Of a stretch of DNA of 64,000 nucleotides, positions 11,240 through 21,039 are shown piece after piece. The notes beneath the pieces were generated by a model that saw nothing but the letters and a program-made list of their open reading frames with translations, made no database searches and was not told the DNA's origin. How positions within the stretch are numbered: position 1 is the stretch's first letter; every line of letters starts with the position of its first letter. The position numbers and the translations under genes are program-made. The stretch covers positions 1 through 64,000 of the forward strand of contig JALPQD010000926.1 of assembly GCA_023101885.1 (NCBI GenBank), in the 5' to 3' direction. This DNA comes from Typhlomys cinereus. Taxonomy: Eukaryota; Chordata; Mammalia; Rodentia; Platacanthomyidae.

Positions 11240-12289
11240 TCCATTCTGTCCTCCTGGATATTTTTGTTCTTTTCTTCAAGTTTGAGTATCTTTTCTAGCA
11301 TTTTTTTTGAAGGCTTGTAAGCCTTCAGGTTGTCTTTGCGTGGAAAAGTTTTTTTTCACCCTCGATCATGACTGATAATTTTGCCAGGTATGTCAGCCTG
11401 GGTTGACATTTTTGTTCATTCAATACTTGAAGTATGTCTCTCCAAGCTCTTCTTGCTTTCACTGTTTCTGTTGAGAAATTATTTATTTTATTTTAATAGG
11501 TTGTTTTAATAGGTTTACCTTTAAAAGTGACTTTTTTTCCCCTCTAAGCTCTCGACACCTTTTCTTTGTTTTGTATGTGTAGTGTTTTGACTATTATTTG
11601 CTGTGGTGAGTCTATTTTGGTCATATCTGTTTGGGGTGCAGAATGCCTCTTGTATTTGGATGGGCCTCTCTTTAGATGAGGAAAGTTCTCCTTTATGATA
11701 ATTTCAAAAATTTCCTCAGGTGTGGTATTTTGGGATTCTTGTTCGGTATTCCATGAATGTGCATGTTAGGCTTCTTCAAGGTGTCCCAAAACCCTTGAAT
11801 ATTCCTCTCAAGTATTTTTTTGGCTTTAACAACCTTTTCCATTGAACTGGTTAGTTCTTCCATCTTGTCTTCAAGATCTGATATTCTATTTTCTGCTTTG
11901 TTAGCTCTGCTGATCAGAATCTCTGTTGAGTTCTGAGTTGAAGATAACTTGCCTTTTAATTCAATTTTAAACTCTGGTTGAGTCTGTTTTAACGACTCAA
12001 TACCTATTTTTGTTTCTTCAACTGTTTTTCTCATCTCCTTCAAGTGTCTGTTGTGTTCCTCTTCAAAGTGGTTGATGCGGTTATTTAACTCCTCCCAGAT
12101 TTTCTCTTTCATAGTATTGATTATGGTAAAGATCAGGCTTTGAAAATCATTATCTTGGGTATGGTTTTCTTGGCTATTTTCTGTGAGTTTGTTCTGGTTG
12201 GATTCTATCATTATGGGGTTAATTCTTTTGGTAGGAGATTTGTTGTCTTGGTTTTTGTTTCTCATAGATTCGTGCTGTGACCTGGGCAT
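11240..12289 (-). pseudogene. L1 ORF1 (RNA-binding nucleic acid chaperone), truncated
   Basis: The open frame is 198 codons (12289-11693). It begins MPRSQHESMRNKNQDNK, a basic N-terminus, followed from about residue 60 by a long charged coiled coil with heptad-like spacing (IWEELNNRINHFEEEHNRHL, ENRISDLEDKMEELTSSMEK). It stops where the RRM domain would start (HIHGIPN). ORF1 proteins form trimers through such a coil and coat L1 RNA. Family members are usually about 300-380 residues. L1-like sequence continues out of frame towards 11240, so the RNA-binding domains are present but frameshifted. Confidence 0.8.
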
Positions 12290-12776
12290 TGTTGTTTTAT
12301 CTCGTAAGACCTTCTTTCAGTTTCTGTGTGTTTTTCACTGAATTGAATTAGTTGGTATTACTACTCTTGAGTGGTTATTACTAGTGTTTGCCTTGGAGTT
12401 GGGTATGCTTGTCTGTAATTGGTGTTATTTCCTAGATGAGGCTATTAGACTATTAGTCCATCAATTAAGTCAGGTTTAGTAGACAGTAAGTGAAGATTAG
12501 TATGGTAGTACACTTTTTCAGTTAAGTACCTTGGTAATATATAAGGGTGAATGGTATAGTCCCTGAAGTTGTATATGTTTTGGGGTGGCTATATGGAAAA
12601 GTTAAACTACAGTGACTAATAATTGAAAGGAACAGGATGGTAAAAAGGGTTTACTTATCTCTGAGCTGGATGTGAAGAATCTCTCCTATGTGATGGGATG
12701 ATTTTAGAGGACTTCAGGTGTATGGCGTTTGTCTCCTAGAGCTTTGCTTGGGTTTTCTTTGGACACTGTTGAGTTC

Positions 12777-12961
12777 AGAGGAGCAGGGGGTCCTCCCTGG
12801 ATGAGCTGGGATGAGCGGCAACCTGGGTCCTGGGGCGTGGTCCAGGGGGTCTTCCCAGAGGAGCAGGGGGTCCTCCCTGGATGAGCTGGGATGAGTGGTG
12901 ACCTGGGTCCTGGGGCGTGGTCTAGGGGACCTTACCAGAGGAGCAGGGGGTTCTGCTTGGG
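12777..12961 (-). promoter_or_regulatory. 80-bp tandem monomers at L1 5' end (promoter candidate)
   Basis: Two 80-bp units (12777-12856, 12857-12936) plus a 25-bp partial third, GC-rich with CCTGGGGCGTGG. They lie 0.5 kb 5' of ORF1 on the element's sense strand. Murine L1 families carry tandem promoter monomers of about 200 bp at this place; by analogy these may be the promoter. The two full copies differ at only about eight positions. Confidence 0.6.
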
Positions 12962-13192
12962 TGGAGTCCCAGGAGGAAAGGAATAGTCTGTACTTTTGTT
13001 TAACTGTGTTGTTTTTCTTTTTCAAGCAGATGGAGTCTCATTACAATTACATGAAGCCCTTAGTGCCAATTGAGACTGGAGCCATAGGATCCTAGAAAAG
13101 TAATTTCTTATTTTGATCCCTTAGAGTTAACCATAGTTGGTCCAGATACCTTAGAATTTTGATATTTTTTTTTTCCAGTGGCAGAAAAGGAA

Positions 13193-13590
13193 GTGCTGTA
13201 GTTTGCCTGCAAATACCAATAAATTCATAACAAAACAGTTTATGGGAACAAGGAATTTTATTTCAGCTCATGATTGTTTATAGTTGTTGATCCAGCTTGG
13301 AGAGCTCATGCCAATACCAGGGGTCGAGAGAACTGGCTTTACCATGTGCATAGCATTGCTGAGAGAGCAGCAAACCTCACTTGCAAGTATACGAAGAATG
13401 CCAACTTCCTTAACCAGCTCCCTCCATGTCATCCACCTGCCCAGGACCTAGTCCCCCTGCCATGGGATGGGACTTCCCCATCAGTTGGGCAATCTCCTGC
13501 AGACTTGCTCAGGGCCTAACTCAACTACGAATTCTTCACAACTGTGTGTAGAGGTCGAGCTTTCAATTGTCACATTGACACCTGTGTCTA
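13193..13590 (-). mobile_element. Second copy of the MaLR-type LTR
   Basis: About 400 bp sharing ordered segments with 7699-8082: GGGAACAAGG then TTTATT, CCAATACCAGGG, GAATGCCAAC, CATGGGATGGGACTTCCC, and TTGACACCTGTGTCTAACTA at its far end. In the minus orientation it begins with that last segment. It has no internal coding region nearby, so it is probably a solo LTR. I could not find a target duplication. Confidence 0.65.
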
Positions 13591-13830
13591 ACTATTCCTT
13601 CCCAAGAAGAGTATCAAAACTTTATTCATGTCAAAGACCAGAGAAGACAGAGAACTCCTTCCTGCTAGCCTCCTAAGCAGCTCTGCAAGGGAAACCTTGC
13701 TCTTTTGCACCCACTTCCTGCCTGCAGGAGCCAGGAGTGCGGCCACACATAGGAATGCCATGATCAGGGCCATGCTCCTTAGTCTGGCGGTACTTCTTCA
13801 TGTTCAAGAGCTGCTAATCAGCAATCAAGT

Positions 13831-13952
13831 TGCCTGGAGAGGTGGTTTGAGCTAGCCCCAGCCCAGAGACATGGCCTGGAGGTGGCTTGAGCTAGCCCCA
13901 GCCCAGAGACATGGCCTGGAGGTGGTTTGAGCTAGCCACAGCCCAGAGATAT
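13831..13952. repeat. 40-bp tandem repeat, three copies
   Basis: Units of 42, 40 and 40 bp built on GGTTTGAGCTAGCCCCAGCC and CCAGAGACATGGCCTGGA. Nearly identical. It lies about 550 bp past the 3' end of OR-A. Confidence 0.88.
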
Positions 13953-14501
13953 TTTCTGGGCTGTGCTGTCCTTGCCTGCCTGCCAGGCCTCCTCTGTGCT
14001 CCGTGCCAGTGCAGGTGCTCCTGAACCTAAAGCAGATTTTTGATGATGAAGTTAAAACAATTTTTGTCTCATTAACAACCAAAGTCCATGTCTGTGTGAG
14101 CATCTAGCAAGGATTTGATGGTGCGTAAGCTTGGTGGACAAAGAAAGAGATGTGGGGCTCAGACAGAAAGAAATGATAATGCTTTGAGGAGGTCCGATTA
14201 AGCAGTCCTATGGAGATCTATTAAAATATTTCAGAACTTTGGGAGGATGCATGGTAAAGGGAGAAGTACGATTTGTCAACTATGGTCTCCAGCTTTTGTC
14301 GCTGTGTGGATCTTGGTGTCTTTTCTCCTTGGGCAGAGTGAGACACCATGAAGGAGATCAGAAACAATGCAAAAGAATCTTGTAGTGATCAGAACGGTTG
14401 AGTGTGAGATACAGGAACTCTTCTTTGGCATCTGTTTGAAAGAGCAGATGATCCAGCACTAACTCTTGAGCCAACAAGCTGCTCCTGGAGATAGGCAGCA
14501 G

Positions 14502-15452
14502 TCATCTGGTTTTGAAAGACCAACTCTGCCCCTGGCACTGTAGGACCCTCCTCCACGCAGCCTTCACATCCTTGTTCCTCAGCGTGTAGATGAGAGGATT
14601 GAGCAGCGGGGTGATGACACAGTAGAAGAAGGACATGAACTTGGCCTGAGTGCTGCTGCTGGCTGGAGGCTGCAGGTACATGTAGATGGATGGGCCGTAA
14701 AACAGGGTGACGACCAGAAAGTGGGAGCTGCAGGTGCTGAGGGCCTTGCGCCTCCCCGCAGCTGAGGGTAACTTCAGCACAGCTCTCGAAATGATGGCGT
14801 AGGAGACGAGGACGACCAGGGGAGACACCAGCACAAAAGGAATGGCTCCCAAGACCAGGGACAGGTCATTAGCAGTGGTGTGACCACAGGCCAGCTTGAT
14901 CAGAGCGGGCACCTCACAGAAGAAGTGGTCCATGATGTGGTGCCCACAGAAGGGAAGCTGGAGGGTGAGTGAGGCTTGGAGCAGAGAATTGGTCAGGCCA
15001 CTGGCCCAGCATAGAGCTGCCAGCCACACACATGCCCTGGCATGCATGATGACAGTATACCTGAGGGGCTGGCAGATGGCCACATAGCGGTCAACGGCCA
15101 TCACCGCCAGCAGGACACATTCGGTGCAGCCTGTCCAGTGGAAGAGGTAGGCCTGTGTGATGCAGCCCCAGGAGGCAATTGTCTTCTCTGGGCCCCAGAG
15201 GTTGGCCAGCAGCTGTGGTACAGTAGTGCAGGTGACAGCGAGGTCCAGCAGGGAGAGGTTGTCCAGGAAGAAGTACATGGGCGTCTGCAGTCTGGGCTCC
15301 AGCAGGGAGAGGAGGATGATGGAGCTGTTCCCCATCAAGGTGAAGATGGAGGAGACCAGGACCACTCCAAAGAGGGGGGTCTCCAGCCACGAGTGATCTG
15401 AGAAGCCCACCAGGACAAGTATGTTTGGGAAACTTGCATTTTGTCCTTTCAT
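14502..15452 (-). CDS. Olfactory receptor, class II, family-2-like (OR-A)
   Basis: Seven-transmembrane G-protein-coupled receptor of 316 residues, expected in the ciliary membrane of an olfactory neuron and coupled to Golf; its ligand cannot be told from sequence. Visible signatures: glycosylation site NAS at residue 5, GN at 41-42 in TM1, PMYFFL at 58-63, disulfide Cys97 at the top of TM3, MAVDRYVAIC at 118-127, extracellular loop 2 cysteines around HHIMDHFFCEVPALIKLACG, KALSTCSSHFLVVTLFYG before and into TM6, and PLLNPLIYTLRNKDVKAA ending TM7. The frame is open to 15599, but I place the start at 15452 because the paralogues align there and a splice acceptor at 15475-15474 excludes upstream codons; the ATG at 15458 is an alternative. 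Intact. Sister to OR-D over the C-terminal half. Confidence 0.95.
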   Translation of the reverse strand: MKGQNASFPNILVLVGFSDHSWLETPLFGVVLVSSIFTLMGNSSIILLSLLEPRLQTPMYFFLDNLSLLDLAVTCTTVPQLLANLWGPEKTIASWGCITQAYLFHWTGCTECVLLAVMAVDRYVAICQPLRYTVIMHARACVWLAALCWASGLTNSLLQASLTLQLPFCGHHIMDHFFCEVPALIKLACGHTTANDLSLVLGAIPFVLVSPLVVLVSYAIISRAVLKLPSAAGRRKALSTCSSHFLVVTLFYGPSIYMYLQPPASSSTQAKFMSFFYCVITPLLNPLIYTLRNKDVKAAWRRVLQCQGQSWSFKTR

Positions 15453-15469
15453 GGCCATCTGTATCATAT

Positions 15470-15495
15470 ATGCCTGGATGGAGAGACAAATTGTG
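15470..15495 (-). promoter_or_regulatory. Splice acceptor of OR-A coding exon
   Basis: On the minus strand a pyrimidine tract TTTGTCTCTCCATCCAG precedes GCATATATG, with the AG at 15475-15474, 22 bases before the chosen ATG. The same arrangement occurs in OR-B, OR-C and OR-D, as expected for OR genes with an untranslated exon upstream. The donor was not located. Confidence 0.65.
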
Positions 15496-15779
15496 AGGAT
15501 AAACAAGACAGGTGATTTAAATATCACCATGATATTGAACAACCTTAAAACCTTACGGTGAAGTATTCTCAATAAGTGTTCTGAGTCATTCTGCAGCACC
15601 TGCCTGATTCCATGCCCTGCCTAGGAATGATCTTTCGGATTGTGTTAAAGTTGCATTCTTGATGCAAAATCCACAGAGATCCCATCAAGTCAACTGGGGG
15701 TCTCTTTGCATGAGTCTTTCACTCTGCTTTTCTTTCTCCCTCTCAATTTCCTTTTAAAAACCTCCTCCAACATTCTCTC

Positions 15780-16200
15780 TGCTTTCCACTCCATTCATAC
15801 AATTCCCACATGATATGGAAAAGGTCATGAGTTTTCCAGAGTGTATTTACAGGAAATCATATCTAATGTTTCTTTTGTGCCCAGGTAGGCAGAGGATGCT
15901 GAGGACTCCGAAGGTGCGGTATGCAATGCAGATACTCAGCGCTGCGGACTCTTCCGACTGGGAGAGGTCATCAGATGGAATTTATTTTAGGAAGTATTCC
16001 TCCCCCTTTTTGTTTCATTATTTTAATGATATTTAAGTGTATAATAGTATCATATTAAGTGCTTTATATTCTTGTTCAGCTGTCATGACCATGAACCTAC
16101 AGAATGCTTACATCTATCAAAGTCTAGACCAAGTAAACAACACCTCCTTCTCCATCCCTAGTCTCATGTCCTGACACCATTCTGCTCTCTTTCTGTTGAT
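15780..16200 (-). other. Conserved upstream block of OR-A (promoter / 5' exon candidate)
   Basis: Shares ordered segments with 25100-25300 and 44405-44550: a CATGATATGGAAA motif, CAGGTAGGCAGAGGATGCTG, ATGCAATGCAGATACTCAGC and CTGGGAGAGGTCATC. It lies 0.35-0.75 kb 5' of the receptor start. Retention between paralogues is what one expects of a first exon or promoter, though simple shared descent of the module would also explain it. Confidence 0.5.
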
Positions 16201-16269
16201 TTTGCATAGTCTACATAACTCAAGGGATGCCTTCACATTGTATTTTTAACATTAGGGACGAATTTTTCT

Positions 16270-16580
16270 GCTTATGTGTTGTGCATGCATGTATGCTTGT
16301 GTTTTTTTTTCTGCGTGTGCACATGTGCAGAGACAAAATTTGATGTTGGGTATCTTCTGTAACTGCGCTTCACTTTACTTTCTCAAGCAGGGTCTTTGGT
16401 TGAACCTTGAGCTCATCAATTCTGGCCAGTCAGTTCGCTGTAGGGATCCTCTATCTTTGCCTCCCAAGTGTGGTTGTTATGCATGCCTGGCTTTTATGTG
16501 TGTTCCAGAGATATGAACTTGGGTCCTCAGGCATATGCAAATAGTGCTTTATCCACTGAGTCATCTCTCTAGCCCTGGGT
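16270..16580 (-). repeat. Diverged B2-superfamily SINE
   Basis: Antisense copy: TG-rich tail near 16275-16330, GCATGCCTGGCTTTTATGTG, GAACTTGGGTCCTCAGGC (B box in reverse) and terminal CACTGAGTCATCTCTCTAGC. Clearly older than the Dip-like copies. Confidence 0.65.
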
Positions 16581-16599
16581 AATTTTGCGTATATCTAAT

Positions 16600-16965
16600 T
16601 CATCTATGCTGCCACATAAATTAGAATTTCCTACCTTTTTAAACACTGAGTAGCATCAAAAGCTATGTGTATATTAAATTTCCTTACCTGTTCATTTGTG
16701 AATTCCCCATTTGAGTACTTCTATATGTTGGAAGCTACAATGTGGTTTTACAAAAAACCCTTTGAGACTCCTTTTTTTTTAAAAAAATTCTTTTGCATGC
16801 ATTTTCCAAAGTGGAACTCATGTGGATCCTATGGTAGCGACATCTCCTTTTTAGCTGCTGTCTGCTGCACCATGTATCTTTTCTGCCAGTCACACCTAAA
16901 TGCTTCAATTTTTCCATTTTTCACTGATACTTGTTATCCCCTCATAGCAAAATTTATGGGGTGAC
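16600..16965 (-). mobile_element. Ancient L1 3' fragment
   Basis: Diverged reverse-strand ORF2 end: features such as CAAAGTGGAACTCATGTGGA and a C-terminal-like arrangement recall the eutherian L1 3' region. Similar fragments lie upstream of OR-B (27100-27480) and perhaps OR-C (44800-44880), so it may predate the duplication of the receptor module. Confidence 0.45.
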
Positions 16966-16999
16966 ATCTACCCCCTTTTTTCAAGACCGCCTGCACGTC

Positions 17000-17790
17000 T
17001 CTCTTTTCTAGTTTCAGTTTTTTGTCTCTGTATTAGTTTTCTCCAGTTGGACTTCATGTGCTTGGTGAGGGTCCCAGGACACTCATTGTTGTTCGTTAAG
17101 GTGACTCTTGGGGCATCATAGTTGTGTCTGTCATGGGCTGGTTCTTATAGAGGGTCCTGGGTCTCTGCTGCATTTTCTGTTCTCCTAGGACCCTCAAATT
17201 GCTTTGCTGTTGCGGGTGATGACTCCATGGGGCCCCGTAACTGGTTGCTTTTGTGCAACCAGTTTTGTGCAGTGCTCTTCTGTCTGTTCTTCAAGTCGAG
17301 TGAAGGAGAAATGAGAACACCAATGTAATTTCCAGCATTGACAGGAATACTGTTCACCATAATCATTTCAAAAAATAACACAGCACATATCACCACACCA
17401 ACATTTTTTGTCTGTTTAGGGTTAGATCTTAAGATTTGATTTTAAATGGATGCACTATTGTGTTTAGAAGAGGTATCACACTAGTGTTTGGAGATGGGCT
17501 GTATGAGGGTCTCCTTGAAGGTGTTGGTGTTAGTAGAGAGGCTGTGACATGGAGGTGCTGTCTTTCCCTTAATGACAATGTGAACAAAAGAGGGACATGC
17601 AGTCAAGTGTTTTCAGTAGGAGACTGCATCAGAATGTATGAAGGAGTCAATTGGGGATCAATAGGTGCATTTTAACCAACCCGAAGTTGTACATATTTAC
17701 CAGGCCCAATGCAACATTTTAAAGTGTATGTAAGTTGTAGAATGTTTACGATATAGCACGACAATTAAATTAAATACAACCCAGCACTGA
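17000..17790. other. No recognised feature
   Basis: Frames of 60-83 codons here have no domain and no homologue among the other OR modules. Confidence 0.4.
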
Positions 17791-17794
17791 CACA

Positions 17795-17880
17795 CATATC
17801 TACAGTCCTAACATGGTGGAAACTGAGTCAGGTAGATTCAGCTTCGGTCCAACCTGGGTTGCAAATAAAGAAACAGCAAC
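17795..17880 (+). repeat. Old B1-like SINE
   Basis: Contains a sequence resembling the B1 body (AACTGAGTCAGGTAGATTCA, then CCAACCTGGGTTGCAAATAA) and an A-rich tail with AGCAAAACAGCC. It directly precedes a second B1. Confidence 0.55.
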
Positions 17881-17894
17881 AGTAGCAAAACAGC

Positions 17895-18795
17895 CAAACA
17901 TGGGTGGTCCGCAGCTGCAATCCCAGCACTCAGAGGGCTGTGATAGGAGGATTGATAGGCATGTAAGGTCAGCGTGGGCTGCATGGCGTCAGGGTGGGCT
18001 GCATGGCGTCAGCGTGGGCTGCATGGCGGTCAGGGTGGGCTGCATGGCGGTCAGGGTGGGCTGCATGGCATCAGGGTGGGCTGCATGGCGGTCAGGGTGG
18101 GCTGCATGGTGGTCAGGGTGGGCTGCATGGTGGTCAGGGTGGGCTGCATGGAGTCAGGGTGGGCTGCATGGCGGTCAGGGTGGGCTGCATGGCGGTCAGG
18201 GTGGGCTGCATGGCGGTCAGGGTGGGCTGCATGGCGTCAGCGTGGGCTGCATGGCGTCAGCGTGGGCTGCATGATGGTCAGGGTGGGCTGCATGGCATCA
18301 GGGTGGGCTGCATGGCGTCAGCGTGGGCTGCATGGCATCAGGGTGGGCTGCATGATGGTCAGGGTGGGCTGCATGATGGTCAGGGTGGGCTGCATGGCGT
18401 CAGGGTGGGCTGCATGGCGGTCAGGGTGGGCTGCATGGCGGTCAGGGAGGGCTGCATGGCGGTCAGGGTGGGCTGCATGGTGGTCAGGGTGGGCTGCATG
18501 GCGGTCAGCGTGGGCTGCATGGTGGTCAGGGTGGGCTGCATGGCGGTCAGGGAGGGCTGCATGGCGGTCAGGGTGGGCTGCATGGTGGTCAGGGTGGGCT
18601 GCATGGTGGTCAGGGTGGGCTGCATGGTGGTCAGGGTGGGCTGCATGGCGGTCAGGGTGGGCTGCATGGCGTCAGGGTGGGCTGCATGGTGGTCAGGGTG
18701 GGCTGCATGGCGATCAGGGTGGGCTGCATGATGGTCAGGGTGGGCTGTGTAGTGGTCAGCATTGGATATCAGATCCTATGTTAAAACAAAAGCAT
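17895..18795 (+). repeat. B1 SINE split by an internal minisatellite
   Basis: The left part reads CAATCCCAGCACTCAGAGGG then AGGAGGATTGATAGGCATG, the B1 body. The right part (18752-18795) reads TGTGTAGTGGTCAGC ... GATCCTATGTTAAAACAAAA, matching the B1 3' end and A-rich tail. Between them B1's GGCCAGCCTGGGCTACATAG region is replaced by the 20/21-bp tandem array. Confidence 0.7.
17968..18758 (+). repeat. 20/21-bp minisatellite (about 38 copies)
   Basis: Unit is GGTCAGGGTGGGCTGCATGGC or a 20-bp form lacking one G. Variants alternate GGCGG, GGTGG, GATGG and GGCAT. Because 21 is a multiple of three the array gives long open frames on both strands (up to 291 codons) with repetitive GWAAWRS-type peptides; these are not genes. 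The strand is G-rich and may form non-B structures. Confidence 0.92.
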
Positions 18796-19099
18796 TATTT
18801 TACATGTTTATTTCTTATGTTGATAACACTTATCATTTTCCAAAAGTAAATTATACTTATATGCTATGATGTGTGTGGCGGTGTGCGTGCCCTCCCATTG
18901 TGACCTATGCTGAGAAACAGGCATTCCATGCTCAGTCTGGCTCTGCAGTGACTTTTCTGCACTCTGAGAGCCCTTCGTATCAGAACAGATCAGCATACAG
19001 AGCTCATTGCAAATACAAAGCAGAAGCTTCTGGGAAAATCTTTATCATAATAGTCCCATTCTTCAGGCCTGCTCGTGGTTGAGAATCAATATGACAAAC

Positions 19100-20125
19100 T
19101 TCCCCAGTCGGTACTCTGAAGCAAGCAAAGTGGAGCGGAGGGTAGCCGTCAGCTCTTTCCCCAGGATCCCAGAAAGGTAAAGCAGTCCACCTCTTGGGTC
19201 CTGTCAAAGGGTGGTTATCCGTCCTTCTCAGCAGACATTCCCTCCTTCAATCTATCGCTTCTCTGCACAAGCTAGTTTCTTTCTTCCTCCTTTGTTAGTT
19301 GGATGGGGACTACTGTCTTCTAGGAGTCTTGGGCCAGGTTCCATTTCTCTGTGAAACTCCCTGTCAGCTTCTCTTCTTCATTCCCACATTTGCTTGTGTT
19401 TTTCTGCCTCTTGAATCACTCTTGAGCCTCCTCAGCCTTTTGAACCTTTTGTCATCTCGCACTAAGAATTATGCTGCCATCGTGGAAGTAACTCAGATTG
19501 GAATATCTAATTAGCTTCCACCATGTCAGCGTAATTCCTAGTGTGAGCATCACCCTCCTGAGGGCTCACACTCTGTTGGTCTTCTTTCTTCTCTAAACTA
19601 TGTGCCCAGCCATGGCTGCTCAGCTTCACTCACAAAGGATATCCTTTCACATCGGTGAAACTTCTTTCCATTTCTTTCCCCAGCATTCTGACTTGACTAA
19701 ACTTTAGTTTTTAAGAAGCCATCTTTTTTTTACAGTTGAACATGAACTGACAGATCTTCAGTTTGCTGATTTAGAGATTTTGTGCAACACATAGCCTAAT
19801 ATTATGTATTACTGTTAATATTTTATGGCCAGAGGCAGAATGTGTCCTAAGTTGATTATTGAACATTTTGGGCTATCTTTTGTTTTTGCTTTTTATCTTT
19901 TTGATATTCACATTTTATTTTCTACTGCTATCCAATAATAATAAATACATAACATACTCATTACTAACCAGTTTTTGGGCATGAAAGTCATTTTGGTAAG
20001 GAGCAAATGTAGTCATAAGTAGCTTTAAGAGCCCTGTCTAGAGCCAGATGCATTTCTTCCATGTTCCCACTTACAGAGGGAAAGAGAGAATGTCATCTTT
20101 ATAATATCTGTGGAATTTGCTAAAA
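19100..20125. other. No recognised feature
   Basis: Only short frames without motifs. The AT-rich 19700-19980 part may contain an old LINE fragment, but I could not confirm it. Confidence 0.4.
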
Positions 20126-20129
20126 GGAA

Positions 20130-20560
20130 AGTGAGTGAGGTCTTAGCTGGGCGCCCACTCCCTTACCCGAGGCTGAGGAAGGAAGAGACAGGAATGAGAA
20201 GTCAGCAACCAGAAAGCTGAGGCTTGTGGTAGAAACGAGCAGAACCAGCGCTATTAATACTCAGGCTGTCTTCAGAGTGTCTGGCTTCATGGACAGAAGG
20301 CGGAATAAGCAGAACCCAGCTGGGAGAGACAGTTAATGAGACTTGGCACATCCTAATATTTCTTCCTTGATTGCTGAGACTTGGGGTGTCACGGGAGATG
20401 AAGAATCCGGGAGCTGTAGAGAGAAGCATTCTGGAGGGATTTCTGTCACTTAATTTATTGTGTCTAGAGTCATCTTGGCACCAAGGAATATGCAACAGGG
20501 AATATGTTGCATGCAAAACAATGAATAAAAAAATTTTTAATCGCAAGAAACGACTGAAAT
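20130..20560. other. OR-module downstream homology block (copy 2)
   Basis: Contains CATTCTGGAGGGATTTCTGT, CACTTAATTTATTGTGTCTA and GAGTCATCTTGGCACCAAGG, paralogous to 33690-33750 and 48290-48350. It lies 3.1 kb past the 3' end of OR-B. A further shared segment follows at 20940-21030 (CACTACTTTTCTAGAAATA ... AAACTCACATTTGTCCAG), matched at 48855-48920. Confidence 0.75.
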
Positions 20561-21039
20561 AGAATATGTGGCATCACCATGTTCTTGGGTTCCCATCAAA
20601 CTGTGTGTAGAGGGAAAGTGTGATGTCCACAGAATATTTTGAATTTTGCAATTCCCTGTGAGACAGTCTACTTTAAACAAACCCACCCAAGCAGCTGCAG
20701 ACCGAGAAGTTCCTTGCTAAGTGGGTCTTTTTTATGTTGAAAAACAAACATTAAAAATTTTTATCACGTGTTAATTATATATAATGTGCTTTGTTATGAC
20801 ATTTTCATTCTGTGTAAAATAGATTTTGATTGTATTGCCCAATACCTCTCATCCCTCTCCTGCCCCTGCTGATGCTCTTCTTCCTCACTACTTCCCTGTC
20901 TACTTGAATTTTATTTTCTTGACACAGGAGCAGCAGTTTGCATCTAGATGAAATATTGGGTTTCAGACACTACTTTTCTAGAAATATGCCTTTTCCACAC
21001 GAAAAACTCACATTTGTCCAGTCACACACAGCTTCTTTC

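Larger units (their letters stand above)
5655..13020 (-). mobile_element. Near full-length L1 LINE with nested insertions
   Basis: Read on the minus strand it holds, in order: a 5' region with 80-bp monomers (12777-12961), ORF1 (from 12289), ORF2 (from 11175) and part of the 3' UTR (to 5655). The terminal polypurine tract and poly(A) are missing, so the 3' end has been lost or rearranged. The ORFs are interrupted by stops, frameshifts, two SINEs (6618-6877, 9236-9510), one LTR (7699-8082) and a local triplication (9077-9602). The copy cannot be autonomous. The 5' edge at about 13020 is estimated from where the monomers and T-rich DNA end. Confidence 0.85.

Noticed and set aside
15042..15401. 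119-codon plus-strand frame inside OR-A, with homologues antisense to OR-B, OR-C and OR-D
   Set aside because: It is the antisense shadow of the conserved TM1-TM4 coding region. Its conservation follows from the receptor's, and it has no domain of its own.
14502..15599. Extended 365-codon OR-A with 49 extra N-terminal residues
   Set aside because: The extra residues cross a strong splice acceptor at 15475-15474 and do not align with the paralogues.
17813..18849. Long open frames (153, 291, 245 codons) through the 20/21-bp array
   Set aside because: Artefacts of a tandem repeat whose unit is a multiple of three; all reading frames stay open.
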